36,270 nucleotides of DNA from an uncultured Peptoniphilus sp. (GCA_946999425.1 CAMQDG010000006.1:1-36270), one strand, 5' to 3'; shown: positions 15,238 to 23,870, numbered from the stretch's first letter. Numbers and translations: made by a program. The notes: generated by a model not told the origin, from the sequence alone.

Positions 15238-16779
15238 ATGCTTCTTATAAAAAATATAAAAGTCCCCTTTGACAAAGATTCTTCTGTCCTTAAAGAGGCT
15301 ATAGAAAAAACAATTCATAAAAAAATAAATTCTTTTAAAATTTACAAAAAATCCCTTGATGCAAGAAAGGGAATTTATTATGTATATCAAGTTTTAATTA
15401 ATGAAAAAGTGGACGAAAAAATCAGAAAAAAATTAAAAAATAATATTTGCGACTTTTCAGAAGAAGAACTTATACTAAAAAATAAAAATAATATTAAAAA
15501 AGCCATAATAGTTGGTGCTGGTCCAGCAGGTCTTCTTTGTGCCTATGCTTTAGCTAAAACAAATGTAAAGGTAACAATTATTGAAAGAGGAGAAAAAATT
15601 GAAGACCGACTTAAAAGCATTGAAAAATTTTTAAAAACTCAAACTTTAAATGAAGAGTCCAACATTCAATTTGGTGAAGGTGGTGCTGGAACTTTTTCAG
15701 ACGGAAAACTTACCAGCCGGTCTAAGGATAAGAGATCTCGTGAAATTTTTAAAATCTTAGTTGAAAATGGAGCTCCTGAAGAAATTTTATATGAGCAAAT
15801 GCCCCACGTGGGAACAGACCTTTTAAGAAAGGTAATAATAAACATAAGAAAAAAAATAGAAAGTTTTGGGGGAAAATTTGTTTTTAAGGAAAAATTTGTG
15901 GACCTTAACATAAAAGATGGAAAAATAATTTCTCTTATTACAGACAAAAATTCTTATTCCGCCGATGAATATATCCTTGCTTTGGGAAATTCCGCAAGAG
16001 ATACTTTTCTTATGCTTAATAAATATATTGATCTTAGGCAAAAACCCTTTGCTGTCGGCTTTAGGATTGAACATCTACAAAAAGATATAAATCTATGCCA
16101 GTACAAAATTGCAGATGAAAGACTTCCCCAGGCAAGTTACCAATTAAATTATTTTAACAAAGAAAAAAATATTTCTGTCTACACTTTTTGCATGTGTCCT
16201 GGTGGATATGTAATTGCAGCTTCCAGCGAAAAAAATAGGCTTTGTGTAAATGGCATGAGTTTTCACAAAAGAGATGGTCAAAATGCAAACTCAGCTATTG
16301 TAATGGCAATAGGGGAAAATATCTTAGGAAAAGATAATCTTTCAGGAATTAAATTTCAAAGGGAAATGGAAGAGAAGGCTTTTAAATTAGGCGGCGGAAA
16401 TTTTTTTGCCCCTGTGCAAAAACTTTCAGATTTTTTTGAAAATAGGGTGAGCGAAAATTTAGGCAAGATTAAACCCTCTTATGAGCCTGGATATAAATTT
16501 GCAAACTTAAATGAAATTTATCCCCAAATAATAAATGATTCAATAAAAATAGCCCTTAGAGAATTTGACAAAAAAATACCCGGTTTTGCTGACGGAGATG
16601 TAATTTTAACAGGAATTGAAACAAGAACTTCCTGCCCTATAAGAATTGACAGAGAAAATTATTCAACTTTAAAATTTAAAAATTTAAGGCCTATTGGCGA
16701 AGGGTCTGGATATTCAGGAGGAATTATTTCTTCTGCTTTAGACGGACTTAAATGTGCAATACAAATCCTTGAAGATTAA
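15238..16779 (+). CDS. COG2509-type FAD-dependent dehydrogenase
   Basis: 513 residues. An N-terminal ~85-residue domain (LIKNIKVPFDKDSSVLKEAI, KSLDARKGIYYVYQV) precedes the FAD-binding core, as in the uncharacterised FAD-dependent dehydrogenase family COG2509. Rossmann motif AIIVGAGPAGLLCAYALA at 96-113, followed by IQFGEGGAGTFSDGKLTSR, then ADEYILALGNSARDTF, CMCPGGYVIAAS, and the C-terminal ETRTSCPIRIDR and GEGSGYSGGIISSALDGL. Length and motif order are complete. Cytosolic; substrate and redox partner are unknown. It sits alone, divergent from the flavin reductase operon and convergent with the cupin gene. Confidence 0.9.
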   Translation: MLLIKNIKVPFDKDSSVLKEAIEKTIHKKINSFKIYKKSLDARKGIYYVYQVLINEKVDEKIRKKLKNNICDFSEEELILKNKNNIKKAIIVGAGPAGLLCAYALAKTNVKVTIIERGEKIEDRLKSIEKFLKTQTLNEESNIQFGEGGAGTFSDGKLTSRSKDKRSREIFKILVENGAPEEILYEQMPHVGTDLLRKVIINIRKKIESFGGKFVFKEKFVDLNIKDGKIISLITDKNSYSADEYILALGNSARDTFLMLNKYIDLRQKPFAVGFRIEHLQKDINLCQYKIADERLPQASYQLNYFNKEKNISVYTFCMCPGGYVIAASSEKNRLCVNGMSFHKRDGQNANSAIVMAIGENILGKDNLSGIKFQREMEEKAFKLGGGNFFAPVQKLSDFFENRVSENLGKIKPSYEPGYKFANLNEIYPQIINDSIKIALREFDKKIPGFADGDVILTGIETRTSCPIRIDRENYSTLKFKNLRPIGEGSGYSGGIISSALDGLKCAIQILED

Positions 16780-16812
16780 AAAAAGCTTAACTTTAAAAGT
16801 TAAGCTTTTTAT
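16778..16812. terminator. Bidirectional terminator
   Basis: A-tract plus GCTTAACTTT/AAAGTTAAGC (16784-16805) and a T5 run: serves the COG2509 gene on plus and the cupin gene on minus (its stop lies within the T run at 16809). Confidence 0.9.
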
Positions 16813-17108
16813 TTTACAAATACACATAGCCAAAGAGTTGTTTCTTTTTTCGATGTATAAGAAACTCTGTGCTTTTGTCCTTTTTTTATGAAAAAACTCT
16901 CTCCCGGATTAAGTTCAAGGGAAAAATCTTCAAACTCCAAGATTCCCTTTCCCTTAATAACAAGGACCCACTCATCTTCATCTTGTATCATCCAGTCGCT
17001 TGTTTGTCCGTAGGATAAAATTCTTTCTATTCTTAAATTTTTCTCTCTACATAAAATATCTATAAGTTCATTTTCTCTTTTTTCTTCTTTAAAATCAAAA
17101 ATATTCAT
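16809..17108 (-). CDS. Small cupin-domain protein
   Basis: 99 residues forming a single cupin barrel: DEDEWVLVIKGKGILEFED (motif 1; the usual HxH metal site is largely replaced, EWV) and LNPGESFFIKKGQKHRVSY (motif 2, with the conserved PGE and a final His). This composition resembles the short cupins that bind small ligands or act as accessory proteins. Its ATG comes one base after the ClC stop, so it is the second gene of a ClC-cupin operon. A role with the channel is only guilt by association. Confidence 0.83.
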   Translation of the reverse strand: MNIFDFKEEKRENELIDILCREKNLRIERILSYGQTSDWMIQDEDEWVLVIKGKGILEFEDFSLELNPGESFFIKKGQKHRVSYTSKKETTLWLCVFVK

Positions 17109-17109
17109 C

Positions 17110-18405
17110 TTAATTTTTTCCCACCATCATCTCATAAAGGTGACTGTAGAATGGTTTTGAATGTAGACTTTCTGCAAGAGTATAAGAAAGCATGGCAACT
17201 ATTGCTACTGCCAAAAGGTAGTCAAAAGAGCCTCCAGTCATTTCAAGAATTAAAACTATTCCTGTTAAAGGAGCCCTTACTATGGAAGAAAATTGTCCAC
17301 ACATACCTAAGATTGAAAAAGTGAGAATTAAATCTGGTGTAATTACTCCCATACCCGCAAGGATTGAACCATAAATATTGCCAACTAAAGAACCCATAGC
17401 AAGAAGAGGCACCAAGCTTCCTCCTGGACAACCTACGGCAAAGATAATGGCAAGTAAAAATAATTTCATAAAATAATAGTAAATTAGTTTTAAAGGCTCA
17501 GCATTTTGTCCCAAAGGATAAAAAATAAAATGTTCTCCAGAACCGAATAAATTTATATCCATTAGTAAAAAAATTGCAGTTACTAAAAAAGGAATGACAA
17601 ATTTTACAAAGGGATGAATTTTAATTTTTTCACTGTATTTTTTACCGCCTATAATTACCTTATTATACAAAACTCCAGAAAGGCCTGTTAACAGCCCAAG
17701 AAAAAATATATGGCTATAAACCGAAAGTCCCAGAGCTTTTATTTTTGGAATATTTTCAAGAGTAGGATGATTTCCAAGTAACATATTTGAAATTATTATT
17801 GCAGAAAAAACTGTAACTGAAGAACTTAAAAAAATCTTTCTATTTGTTTTTTTATAAATTTCTTCGACGGCAAACATAATACCTGAAAGAGGAGCATTAA
17901 AAGCAACGGCGAAGCCTGCTCCCGATGAAGCTCCAACAAAAACTCTTCTTTCCTCAACTGACTTACCTATTTTGTGAACGGCTTGACCCACAAGACCTCC
18001 CATTTGTACTGAAGGGCCTTCTCTTCCCAAGGTTAAACCGGAACCAACTGTAACTATACTGGTGAAAAATTTCATAGGTAAAGTTCTTTTCCAGTTTACA
18101 TTGAATTTCTTATCAAGTACACCAAATATTATAGGTATTCCCGATCCTTTTATATTGGGATCAACCTTTGTAAAAAAATAAATTATACTTGCCATTATGA
18201 AAAAGGCTAAAATAAAAATTATTTTTCCCATGGGACTGGACCCATAATTTTTTAAAAACCCAATAACAAATTTGGAAAACTTATCAATACCCAACTTATA
18301 AAAAGTTATTACAAGGCCTGTGCAAATACCTGTAAGAAAAAACAAAAATAAAGAATTAAAATTAATCTGTGCCCATCTTAGCTCTTCGCCCTTTAATTGC
18401 TTCAA
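17110..18405 (-). CDS. ClC family chloride/proton exchanger
   Basis: 431 residues with about ten or more membrane helices. Selectivity motifs: KGSGIP (GSGIP at 87-91, central Ser), GREGPSVQ (gating Glu129, the counterpart of E. coli Glu148), and VAFNAPLSGIMFAVEEI (Glu182 at the position of the proton-path Glu203), which suggests a Cl-/H+ antiporter rather than a channel. No CBS or TrkA-C domain. The start is a TTG at 18405: AAGGAG precedes it and the only nearby ATG is followed at once by a stop codon. An extended -10 promoter lies directly upstream, and the cupin gene follows after one base. Confidence 0.93.
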   Translation of the reverse strand: MKQLKGEELRWAQINFNSLFLFFLTGICTGLVITFYKLGIDKFSKFVIGFLKNYGSSPMGKIIFILAFFIMASIIYFFTKVDPNIKGSGIPIIFGVLDKKFNVNWKRTLPMKFFTSIVTVGSGLTLGREGPSVQMGGLVGQAVHKIGKSVEERRVFVGASSGAGFAVAFNAPLSGIMFAVEEIYKKTNRKIFLSSSVTVFSAIIISNMLLGNHPTLENIPKIKALGLSVYSHIFFLGLLTGLSGVLYNKVIIGGKKYSEKIKIHPFVKFVIPFLVTAIFLLMDINLFGSGEHFIFYPLGQNAEPLKLIYYYFMKLFLLAIIFAVGCPGGSLVPLLAMGSLVGNIYGSILAGMGVITPDLILTFSILGMCGQFSSIVRAPLTGIVLILEMTGGSFDYLLAVAIVAMLSYTLAESLHSKPFYSHLYEMMVGKN

Positions 18406-18436
18406 AATCTACATCTCCTTAAAATATATCGTTTCT

Positions 18437-18445
18437 ATTATAACA
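18437..18445 (-). promoter_or_regulatory. Extended -10 promoter of the ClC-cupin operon
   Basis: Minus strand TGTTATAAT (18437-18445), matching TGnTATAAT, about 33 bases before the TTG start. It lies between the BrnQ stop and ClC, where no terminator hairpin is visible, so some read-through from brnQ is possible. Confidence 0.6.
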
Positions 18446-18469
18446 AATAATTTTTATTGGAGAAAATTT

Positions 18470-19807
18470 TTATGCAGTTTCCTTTCCATTATAAAATATT
18501 AAATCGTAAACCTTCTTTAAAAGACTTACTGCAACAAGTGCTACAAAAGTTGGAAGAAGCCATGAAAGGCCTTCTTCTGCTAATGGAAGGGATTTTTCCA
18601 ATCCTGTAAATAGGGGAAGACTTACTTTAAAAGTCTTATCAAGCATTTGTATAAAAGGAAGACCTACAGAAAAAAATGCAGCTACTAAATAACTTGCTCT
18701 CGTGTAATTTACATAGTCGTGACTTATACCCATAACAATTAAAACAAGGGCAACAGGATAAATTAAGATTAAAATTGGTACTGAAAATGCAAGTAAGTTA
18801 TTTAATCCGAAATTTGCCACAACAAAGGAGAAAAAGGTCCAAATGAAAACCCAAGTCCTATAAGACAATTTTTCCTTAAATAAATGGTGGAAATATTCTC
18901 CTCCGCTGGTAATAAGTCCTACACAAGTTGTTAAACAAGCAAGAGTAAATATTCCTGCAAGTAAAAATAAACCAAAATCTCCATAAGCAAGTTTAATTGC
19001 CTTAGTAAGAACCACTGCTCCATTTTCAGATCCTGCAAACATTCCTGATGTTAACATACCTATTGAGCTTAACATTGCATAAACTATAAATAATACAAGG
19101 CCTGCTAAAACTCCAGCTTTTATTGTATATTTTGTAACTTGATTTTTATCTTCAACTCCAAATCTCCTAATAGCAAGAGCTATTACATATCCAAAATTTA
19201 AAGCGGCAACAGCATCCATTGTGTCATAGCCTGAAAGAAATCCCTTAACTAAAGGTGATGACTCATAATCTCCAACAGGACTACTTATATCCTTGCCTAT
19301 AAAAACAATTTTTACAAACATTAAGAAAATCATAATTAAAAGGGCAGGAGTTAAATACTTTCCAACTCTTTTTACAAGTTCATTAGGCTTAAGACAAATT
19401 AAAAGGGCAACTAAGAAAAATACAAAGGTATAAATAAGCCTTGCAAGATTTATGTTAAAACCTTGAGGAATATAAGGAGCTATTGCCATTTCAAAAGGAA
19501 CACTTCCCGCTCTTGGTATACCTAAGCCGGGACCTATGGATATATAAATTGCTGTTGTAAAAACAATAGAAAAAACAGGTCCCACTCTATTTGCCAAGTT
19601 TGAAAGGCCGTCTGTTTTACCAACTACTATAGCTCCTATGACGGGAAAAACAACCGCCGTTACAGCAAAACTTAAAAGAGCGGTGAAAGTGTAAGAACCT
19701 GCTTGATTTCCTAAAAGGGGCGGAAAAATTAAATTGCCGGCTCCGAAAAACAGACCGAATAACATAATGCTTAATTGTAAAAACTCACTTCTTGTTAATT
19801 TTTTCAT
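18470..19807 (-). CDS. brnQ: Branched-chain amino acid carrier BrnQ (LIVCS family)
   Basis: 445 residues, about 12 membrane helices; sodium/proton-coupled uptake of Leu, Ile and Val. The start MKKLTRSEFLQLSIMLFGLF is followed by the family signature FGAGNLIFPPLLG; also ISIGPGLGIPRAGSVPFEMA, GFLSGYDTMDAVAALNFG and CLTTCVGLITSGGEYF. All are standard BrnQ landmarks and the length is full. Its mRNA has a T-box leader (19850-20093) with an AUC specifier, so expression should rise when isoleucyl-tRNA is uncharged. Single-gene unit. Confidence 0.95.
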   Translation of the reverse strand: MKKLTRSEFLQLSIMLFGLFFGAGNLIFPPLLGNQAGSYTFTALLSFAVTAVVFPVIGAIVVGKTDGLSNLANRVGPVFSIVFTTAIYISIGPGLGIPRAGSVPFEMAIAPYIPQGFNINLARLIYTFVFFLVALLICLKPNELVKRVGKYLTPALLIMIFLMFVKIVFIGKDISSPVGDYESSPLVKGFLSGYDTMDAVAALNFGYVIALAIRRFGVEDKNQVTKYTIKAGVLAGLVLFIVYAMLSSIGMLTSGMFAGSENGAVVLTKAIKLAYGDFGLFLLAGIFTLACLTTCVGLITSGGEYFHHLFKEKLSYRTWVFIWTFFSFVVANFGLNNLLAFSVPILILIYPVALVLIVMGISHDYVNYTRASYLVAAFFSVGLPFIQMLDKTFKVSLPLFTGLEKSLPLAEEGLSWLLPTFVALVAVSLLKKVYDLIFYNGKETA

Positions 19808-19849
19808 TTTAAATCTCCTTTTTTTTGATTAATTTAAATTTTATACAAT

Positions 19850-20093
19850 AAAAAAATCCTTTGTCTTATAGACAAAGGACGAAATTTTCCGCGTTACCAC
19901 CTTTTATTCTTATTAAAATAATAAGCTCTCAAGCATCAATCAATGCCGGGTATAGATAACGCCTACCAAAGCGTCAAATCTTACTATTTTCAGACTTGCA
20001 AAAGAAAAATGATTTTCGAATCCACTTTCACTGTGAGCTTTCACCAACCGCTCACTCTCTGTAAGTTTCCATAGACCTACTCGTTTTTTCAAA
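19850..20093 (-). ncRNA. T-box riboswitch controlling brnQ (probably Ile)
   Basis: Read on the minus strand. Stem I apical part GAGAGTGAGCGGTTGGTGAA, the AUC specifier following GAA-A (20011-20013), and the T-box core AGGTGGTAACGCGG (19889-19902), which includes the NCCA-pairing bulge sequence. The terminator follows at once: TCCTTTGTC/GACAAAGGA (19857-19879) and T7. AUC fits isoleucine and matches the transported substrate. The leader starts near 20093. Confidence 0.93.
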
Positions 20094-20098
20094 TTTTT

Positions 20099-20104
20099 AT
20101 TATA
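20099..20104 (-). promoter_or_regulatory. -10 box of the T-box/brnQ transcript
   Basis: TATAAT on the minus strand, placing the transcript start a few bases before Stem I. The -35 is not clear. Confidence 0.5.
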
Positions 20105-20160
20105 AAACTTAAACTGTTGTGAAAATAATAATATAATTTTTCTCTCCTGTCAAATAAAAT

Positions 20161-21360
20161 TTAAAAATTTTTTTGTAAAAATTTTTTATAAGATAAATCA
20201 ATTAAAAAGGCTCCTAAAGGTGCTGTAATTATTATTCCAAGAACAGCCATAGATAATATTGCCATGCCACTTTTAAGCCCTGCTCCCAGGGCCACAGAGC
20301 CTATGGCAGCCTGAACTGTAGCCTTGGGTAGGTAGGCAAAAATGCAAAATAATTTTTCTTTATTTTTTAATTTTCCTGGGCTTACTGAAATAAATACACC
20401 AAGACTTCTAAAAATAAGACCTGCAAAAATTAATATAAGCCCCAATGGACCTATTTTTGTCATGTAGCTTATATCAACTTCAGCTCCCACAAGGACAAAT
20501 AATAAAATTTCCGCAAAAATCCAAAGTTTCCCAAATTTTTGGCCCAATCTTTCCACTACAAAATCACTGGACTTAATTCTTATAATAGAAGCCATGGAAA
20601 CTATAGCTAAAAGACCTGAAAAAGGAATTATATCTTTAAGTAAATCTTCTCCTGAACACAGGATAAAAGAAATTGCCAGAATAATAATAACCTTTACAGT
20701 ATTTCTAACATAGTCATCTTTTTCATATAAACTTTCAAAAAATAAATATAAAATATAACCAACCAATGCCCCTAATAAAATACCAAGAACAATAGAAAGA
20801 GGGACTTTAAATAAGCTCATTAAATTAGGATCTTGACCCTTTGCCATAGAAAAAAATGAGGAAAATAAAACCAAAACAAAAATATCATCACAGGAAGCCC
20901 CTGCTAAAATCATCTGAGGAATTGATTTTTTAACCCCATAGCCCTCCTCCATAAGTCTTACCATTCTTGGCACTACAATTGCAGGAGAAACAGCAGCCAT
21001 AACCGCTCCAAGCATGGCCCCTTCAACTAAAGTCATGGATAAAAAAAGCCTTGCAAAAATTACATAGGCTAAAATTTCAAAACTTGCCGGCAAAAAAGAT
21101 AATAAAACAGCAGAAAGTCCAACTTTTTTTAAATCTTTTATATCAAGAGAAAGACCAGCCTTTATTAAAATTACAATTAAAGCAATCTTTCTAAGCTCCG
21201 GAGAAATTAAAAGAATCTTATGGTCCAGTAAATTTAAAAAATGAGGTCCCAAAACTATGCCCGTAAAGAGCATTCCTATAATATTAGGTATTTTTAACTT
21301 TTTGCACACTTGTGCAAGGCCCATTCCAATCAATAATATTAAACCCAGGGATATTAGCAT
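20161..21360 (-). CDS. Cation:proton antiporter (CPA type) under fluoride riboswitch control
   Basis: 399 residues, about 12 hydrophobic helices, membrane. N-terminus QVCKKLKIPNIIGMLFTGIV then LGPHFL is the Na+/H+-exchanger-domain signature. The discontinuous-helix region is AVSPAIVVPRM (about 123-133), and the ion-binding ASCDD motif at 155-159 carries two aspartates (Asp158, Asp159), as in electrogenic CPA antiporters. No regulatory TrkA domains. The start at 21360 has AGGAGG. The mRNA leader is a fluoride riboswitch with terminator, so the transporter should be made when fluoride is present. The likely role is fluoride tolerance, by moving fluoride or restoring pH and cation balance; which ion it moves cannot be read from sequence. 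Confidence 0.88.
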   Translation of the reverse strand: MLISLGLILLIGMGLAQVCKKLKIPNIIGMLFTGIVLGPHFLNLLDHKILLISPELRKIALIVILIKAGLSLDIKDLKKVGLSAVLLSFLPASFEILAYVIFARLFLSMTLVEGAMLGAVMAAVSPAIVVPRMVRLMEEGYGVKKSIPQMILAGASCDDIFVLVLFSSFFSMAKGQDPNLMSLFKVPLSIVLGILLGALVGYILYLFFESLYEKDDYVRNTVKVIIILAISFILCSGEDLLKDIIPFSGLLAIVSMASIIRIKSSDFVVERLGQKFGKLWIFAEILLFVLVGAEVDISYMTKIGPLGLILIFAGLIFRSLGVFISVSPGKLKNKEKLFCIFAYLPKATVQAAIGSVALGAGLKSGMAILSMAVLGIIITAPLGAFLIDLSYKKFLQKNF

Positions 21361-21378
21361 AAAACCTCCTATAAAATA

Positions 21379-21461
21379 AAAAAAAAGCTGACTCTTCCGT
21401 TAAAATACAGAAGTCATCAGCTTATAGCAGTTCAGAAAAATCTTGGGAGAACTTCATTCCC
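21379..21461 (-). ncRNA. Fluoride (crcB) riboswitch with overlapping terminator
   Basis: Minus strand, 5' to 3'. GGGAATGAAGTTCTCCC (21445-21461) has P1 arms GGGA/TCCC and loop ATGAAGTTC. A short spacer follows, then a P2-type GCTATAAGC region and TGATGACTTCTGT. GAAGT in the first loop can pair with ACTTC near the 3' end: the pseudoknot of the crcB motif, in the same register as the well-known Thermotoga aptamer. The 3' part also pairs with ACGGAAGAGTCAGCTT to make a terminator (21379-21425) ending in T9. Ligand binding would hold the pseudoknot and block the terminator, an ON switch. Confidence 0.87.
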
Positions 21462-21467
21462 AAAAAT

Positions 21468-21495
21468 ATTATATTCCAAATAAAAATAAAAACAA
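21468..21495 (-). promoter_or_regulatory. Promoter of the fluoride riboswitch/antiporter transcript
   Basis: TTGTTT (21490-21495), 16-base spacer, TATAAT (21468-21473); the predicted start is right at the first G of the aptamer. Confidence 0.65.
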
Positions 21496-21511
21496 GAAAA
21501 TTTTTAAAATT

Positions 21512-22369
21512 TTATTTATAAGTTTCCCAAGTCCTTCCCCCGTCCTGGGACTTATATTTATTAATATTTCCATTAATATCTTTAAAAGTTAAATATATAT
21601 TCCCCTTATGGTCAACCTTACCTTCAAAACCTGGGCTCGTGTCCTCTAATTCTGAAATAAAAATAAGTTTTTCATCCTTAATTTTTACAAAAAACCAATG
21701 AGTCCTCGGCCCTGCATGGTCAACTTCCAATAGGGCAAAATCAGAATTTTCAATTTTCTTAGAATCTTTAAAAGAAAATTTATCTACAATTTTTTGCCTA
21801 TTTTTATAATCCTCTTCCTCATTTTCTTTTAAAGGTTCCTCTCTTTTCCCATTATTTTTAATATCTGGCTTACCTTTTTCTTTAATAATTTTTAAAATAT
21901 CCCTTGCCCCATCATCTTTTATATCCTTTAAATCAGAAAAAATCTTTTCAATTTCCTTTTCATTTAACTTATCCATAGTAAAAAATTTTTTCTTATATAT
22001 CTCATAATCAGGATCAAGCCAACCTTCATTTACATAATAGTATTTTTGATTCTCAAATAAAAAGGGATTATTATCTTTGACGACAAAAATACTTAATATT
22101 GCCATAATATAAATCCAAAGGAAGGCTAAAATTACAATTAAAATAAAAAATAATATTTTTAAAAACTCTTTATTTTTAAGCTTAAATAAATTTATTACAA
22201 AAAATATTTGGCAAAAGATAAAAATTATAAAATTAAAAATTATTATAGAATTGTTTAAAATTGGAATAAAAAAAATTTTTTTAATAACCACAAATAAAAA
22301 ATATGTGAAAATAAAAGAAAAAAAGTAAAATATTAAAGATAAAATAAATTTTTTATTTTTTAAGCTCAT
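21512..22369 (-). CDS. Unknown membrane protein with a soluble C-terminal domain
   Basis: 285 residues, not recognised. Three hydrophobic stretches fill residues 1-105 (FILSLIFYFFSFIFTYFLFV and similar). A hydrophilic region follows with many Lys/Glu/Asp (NEKEIEKIFSDLKDIKDDGA), then a beta-rich tail: FALLEVDHAGPRTHWFFVKI, PGFEGKVDHKGNIYLTFKDI, ending SQDGGRTWETYK, an Asp-box (SxDxGxTW) of the type found in BNR/sialidase-like repeats. Only one copy is seen, so a full propeller is unlikely. An AGAGATG ribosome site and a TATAAT element lie before the ATG. Alone between the riboswitch promoter and a terminated gene; function unknown. Confidence 0.6.
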   Translation of the reverse strand: MSLKNKKFILSLIFYFFSFIFTYFLFVVIKKIFFIPILNNSIIIFNFIIFIFCQIFFVINLFKLKNKEFLKILFFILIVILAFLWIYIMAILSIFVVKDNNPFLFENQKYYYVNEGWLDPDYEIYKKKFFTMDKLNEKEIEKIFSDLKDIKDDGARDILKIIKEKGKPDIKNNGKREEPLKENEEEDYKNRQKIVDKFSFKDSKKIENSDFALLEVDHAGPRTHWFFVKIKDEKLIFISELEDTSPGFEGKVDHKGNIYLTFKDINGNINKYKSQDGGRTWETYK

Positions 22370-22520
22370 ATTACATCTCTTTTTGATTATAGTATTTATT
22401 AAAATATTTTTTCATTTTAAGCATATCCCCTATTTTTATTTTATAATAATAAATATTTTTTGTAAAAACACCCTATTATTTAAGTTATCTTTTTTAATAA
22501 AATATATATTTCTTTCTAAT

Positions 22521-22562
22521 AAAAAAACATAACCACTGAATTAACAGTGGCTATGTTTAAAA
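22521..22562 (-). terminator. Terminator after the 22569 gene
   Basis: AAACATA-CCACTG / CAGTGG-TATGTTT with one internal mismatch (22525-22558), followed on the minus strand by T7. The rest of 22370-22520 is A/T tracts with no gene seen. Confidence 0.85.
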
Positions 22563-22568
22563 TATTTA

Positions 22569-23042
22569 TTAATATTTTCTAAATTCTACCATTTTGTAAT
22601 CTAAATTTTTTAAATAATTTTTAGATACAGACCATGTTGAAGGTTCAACATAATATGTTCTATTGGCAAATGTTCCTGTTGCTCTTTCAATCTTATGGGA
22701 TCTTTGTGAGAACATAGTATTTGTTCTGGAATCAAAGCTTGCATAAGAAATTGTAATCAATTCTGATCCGTCTGGTGTAATTGATCTTTGCTTAACTATA
22801 TATTGTCCATTTCCTTTTACATTTATAGTTCCCTTAGTGTCAGGAAGTGAAAACTTAACTGAACCTCCATCCATTGACGGTTCCCCTTCTGAAGATTTAG
22901 GATCAAGTTTATAAGTTTTTCCTCCCACTTCTAATGTTATAGGACTTTCACTATAAAGATTTACTAAAATCGATGAAGCCACTCCCTTTAAATTAAAGTT
23001 TTTACTGTAATCATCATTTTTAAACATATACATTCTTGTCAT
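22569..23042 (-). CDS. Unknown 157-residue beta-rich protein, possibly a 5'-truncated remnant
   Basis: Not recognised. The sequence is beta-rich and polar, with Ser/Thr/Gly-rich strands (SPITLEVGGKTYKLDPKSSE, KGTINVKGNGQYIV, SYASFDSRTNTMF), like part of a surface or stress-responsive domain. It has no signal peptide and no membrane segment. Neither ATG 23042 nor the in-frame ATGs at residues 4 and 6 has a ribosome site (upstream is CCTTCCTTAGCA), and an in-frame stop lies only five codons upstream. That suggests a start lost by truncation, or a leaderless gene. The strong terminator right after it shows that it ends a real transcription unit. Confidence 0.45.
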   Translation of the reverse strand: MTRMYMFKNDDYSKNFNLKGVASSILVNLYSESPITLEVGGKTYKLDPKSSEGEPSMDGGSVKFSLPDTKGTINVKGNGQYIVKQRSITPDGSELITISYASFDSRTNTMFSQRSHKIERATGTFANRTYYVEPSTWSVSKNYLKNLDYKMVEFRKY

Positions 23043-23129
23043 TGCTAAGGAAGGCTTTTATTTTAATCTATTATTTTTATTTCTTAAGCTGATTCATCTA
23101 CTATAAGCCAAAAATTATAAAAACTACCT

Positions 23130-23870
23130 TTAAATTTGACTTTCTAAAAATTTACAATACTCCAAATTATCTTTTATAATCTTATTGCAATGGTTAAAAC
23201 CTTCCCAAACCTTTAAAGTCGCATAGGGGAATTTTCTTTTTATTATTTTTCTTGCATCCTTAAGAAAATATTCCTTTGATCCATAGCAAAAAATGCATCT
23301 CTCCTGGACTTCCTTAGATAGATTTGGAAGCTTTACAAAGGCACAATCACTGGCTATATTTTTTATACTTTCCTGGCTCATGTTTATAAAGCAATCTACA
23401 ATAAGTTGACTTAGTTCTTCTCCATATTCCTTGGTCAATTCCTTTATGGCAAACTCTCTGTCCTTAAGGGCTCTTTTATAAGTATTTAGAGCCACTTTTC
23501 TAAATAAAAACTCTGTAAGTTTCCCGCTTTGACATAAGCTAGAGCCTTCAAAAATACATTTTTTAATCTGCAAATTTTTATTTTTTAATAAATTTAATAA
23601 AACAATCCCACCTAAAGATGCCCCAAAAGCTAAATCTATTTTTTCCACTTTATTATCCAACAAATAACTTTGAATTTTATCAGCTTCCCTTTGGGCGGAT
23701 TTAAAAATTTCCTTAGACTTTCCATGACCAGATAGTTCTGGAACAATATACCTGTAATCTCCCGACATATTGTTTATAAACAAATCTCTTACTCCCATTT
23801 CTGTAAAGGACATAGGATAAATTAAAAGTATTACCCTTTCATTTTCCTTATTAATATCAATAAAATTCAT
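23130..23870 (-). CDS. Alpha/beta hydrolase
   Basis: 246 residues. VILLIYPMSFTEMGVRDLF and YIVPELSGHGKSKEIF form the start of the fold; the nucleophile elbow FGASLGG places Ser85; a lid-like helical region occupies about 110-175; the acid probably lies near YGSKEYFLKDA, and the histidine in GFNHCNKI (about 228). Cytosolic, no signal peptide. RBS GAGGTGAGG lies directly before the ATG. Single gene; the substrate (ester, peptide or other) is not readable from sequence. Confidence 0.82.
   Translation of the reverse strand: MNFIDINKENERVILLIYPMSFTEMGVRDLFINNMSGDYRYIVPELSGHGKSKEIFKSAQREADKIQSYLLDNKVEKIDLAFGASLGGIVLLNLLKNKNLQIKKCIFEGSSLCQSGKLTEFLFRKVALNTYKRALKDREFAIKELTKEYGEELSQLIVDCFINMSQESIKNIASDCAFVKLPNLSKEVQERCIFCYGSKEYFLKDARKIIKRKFPYATLKVWEGFNHCNKIIKDNLEYCKFLESQI

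Noticed and set aside
17110..18405. CLC-F type fluoride exporter, given the fluoride riboswitch nearby
   Set aside because: The gene has the chloride-type GSGIP and GREGP motifs, its own promoter and no riboswitch; the switch belongs to the antiporter gene.
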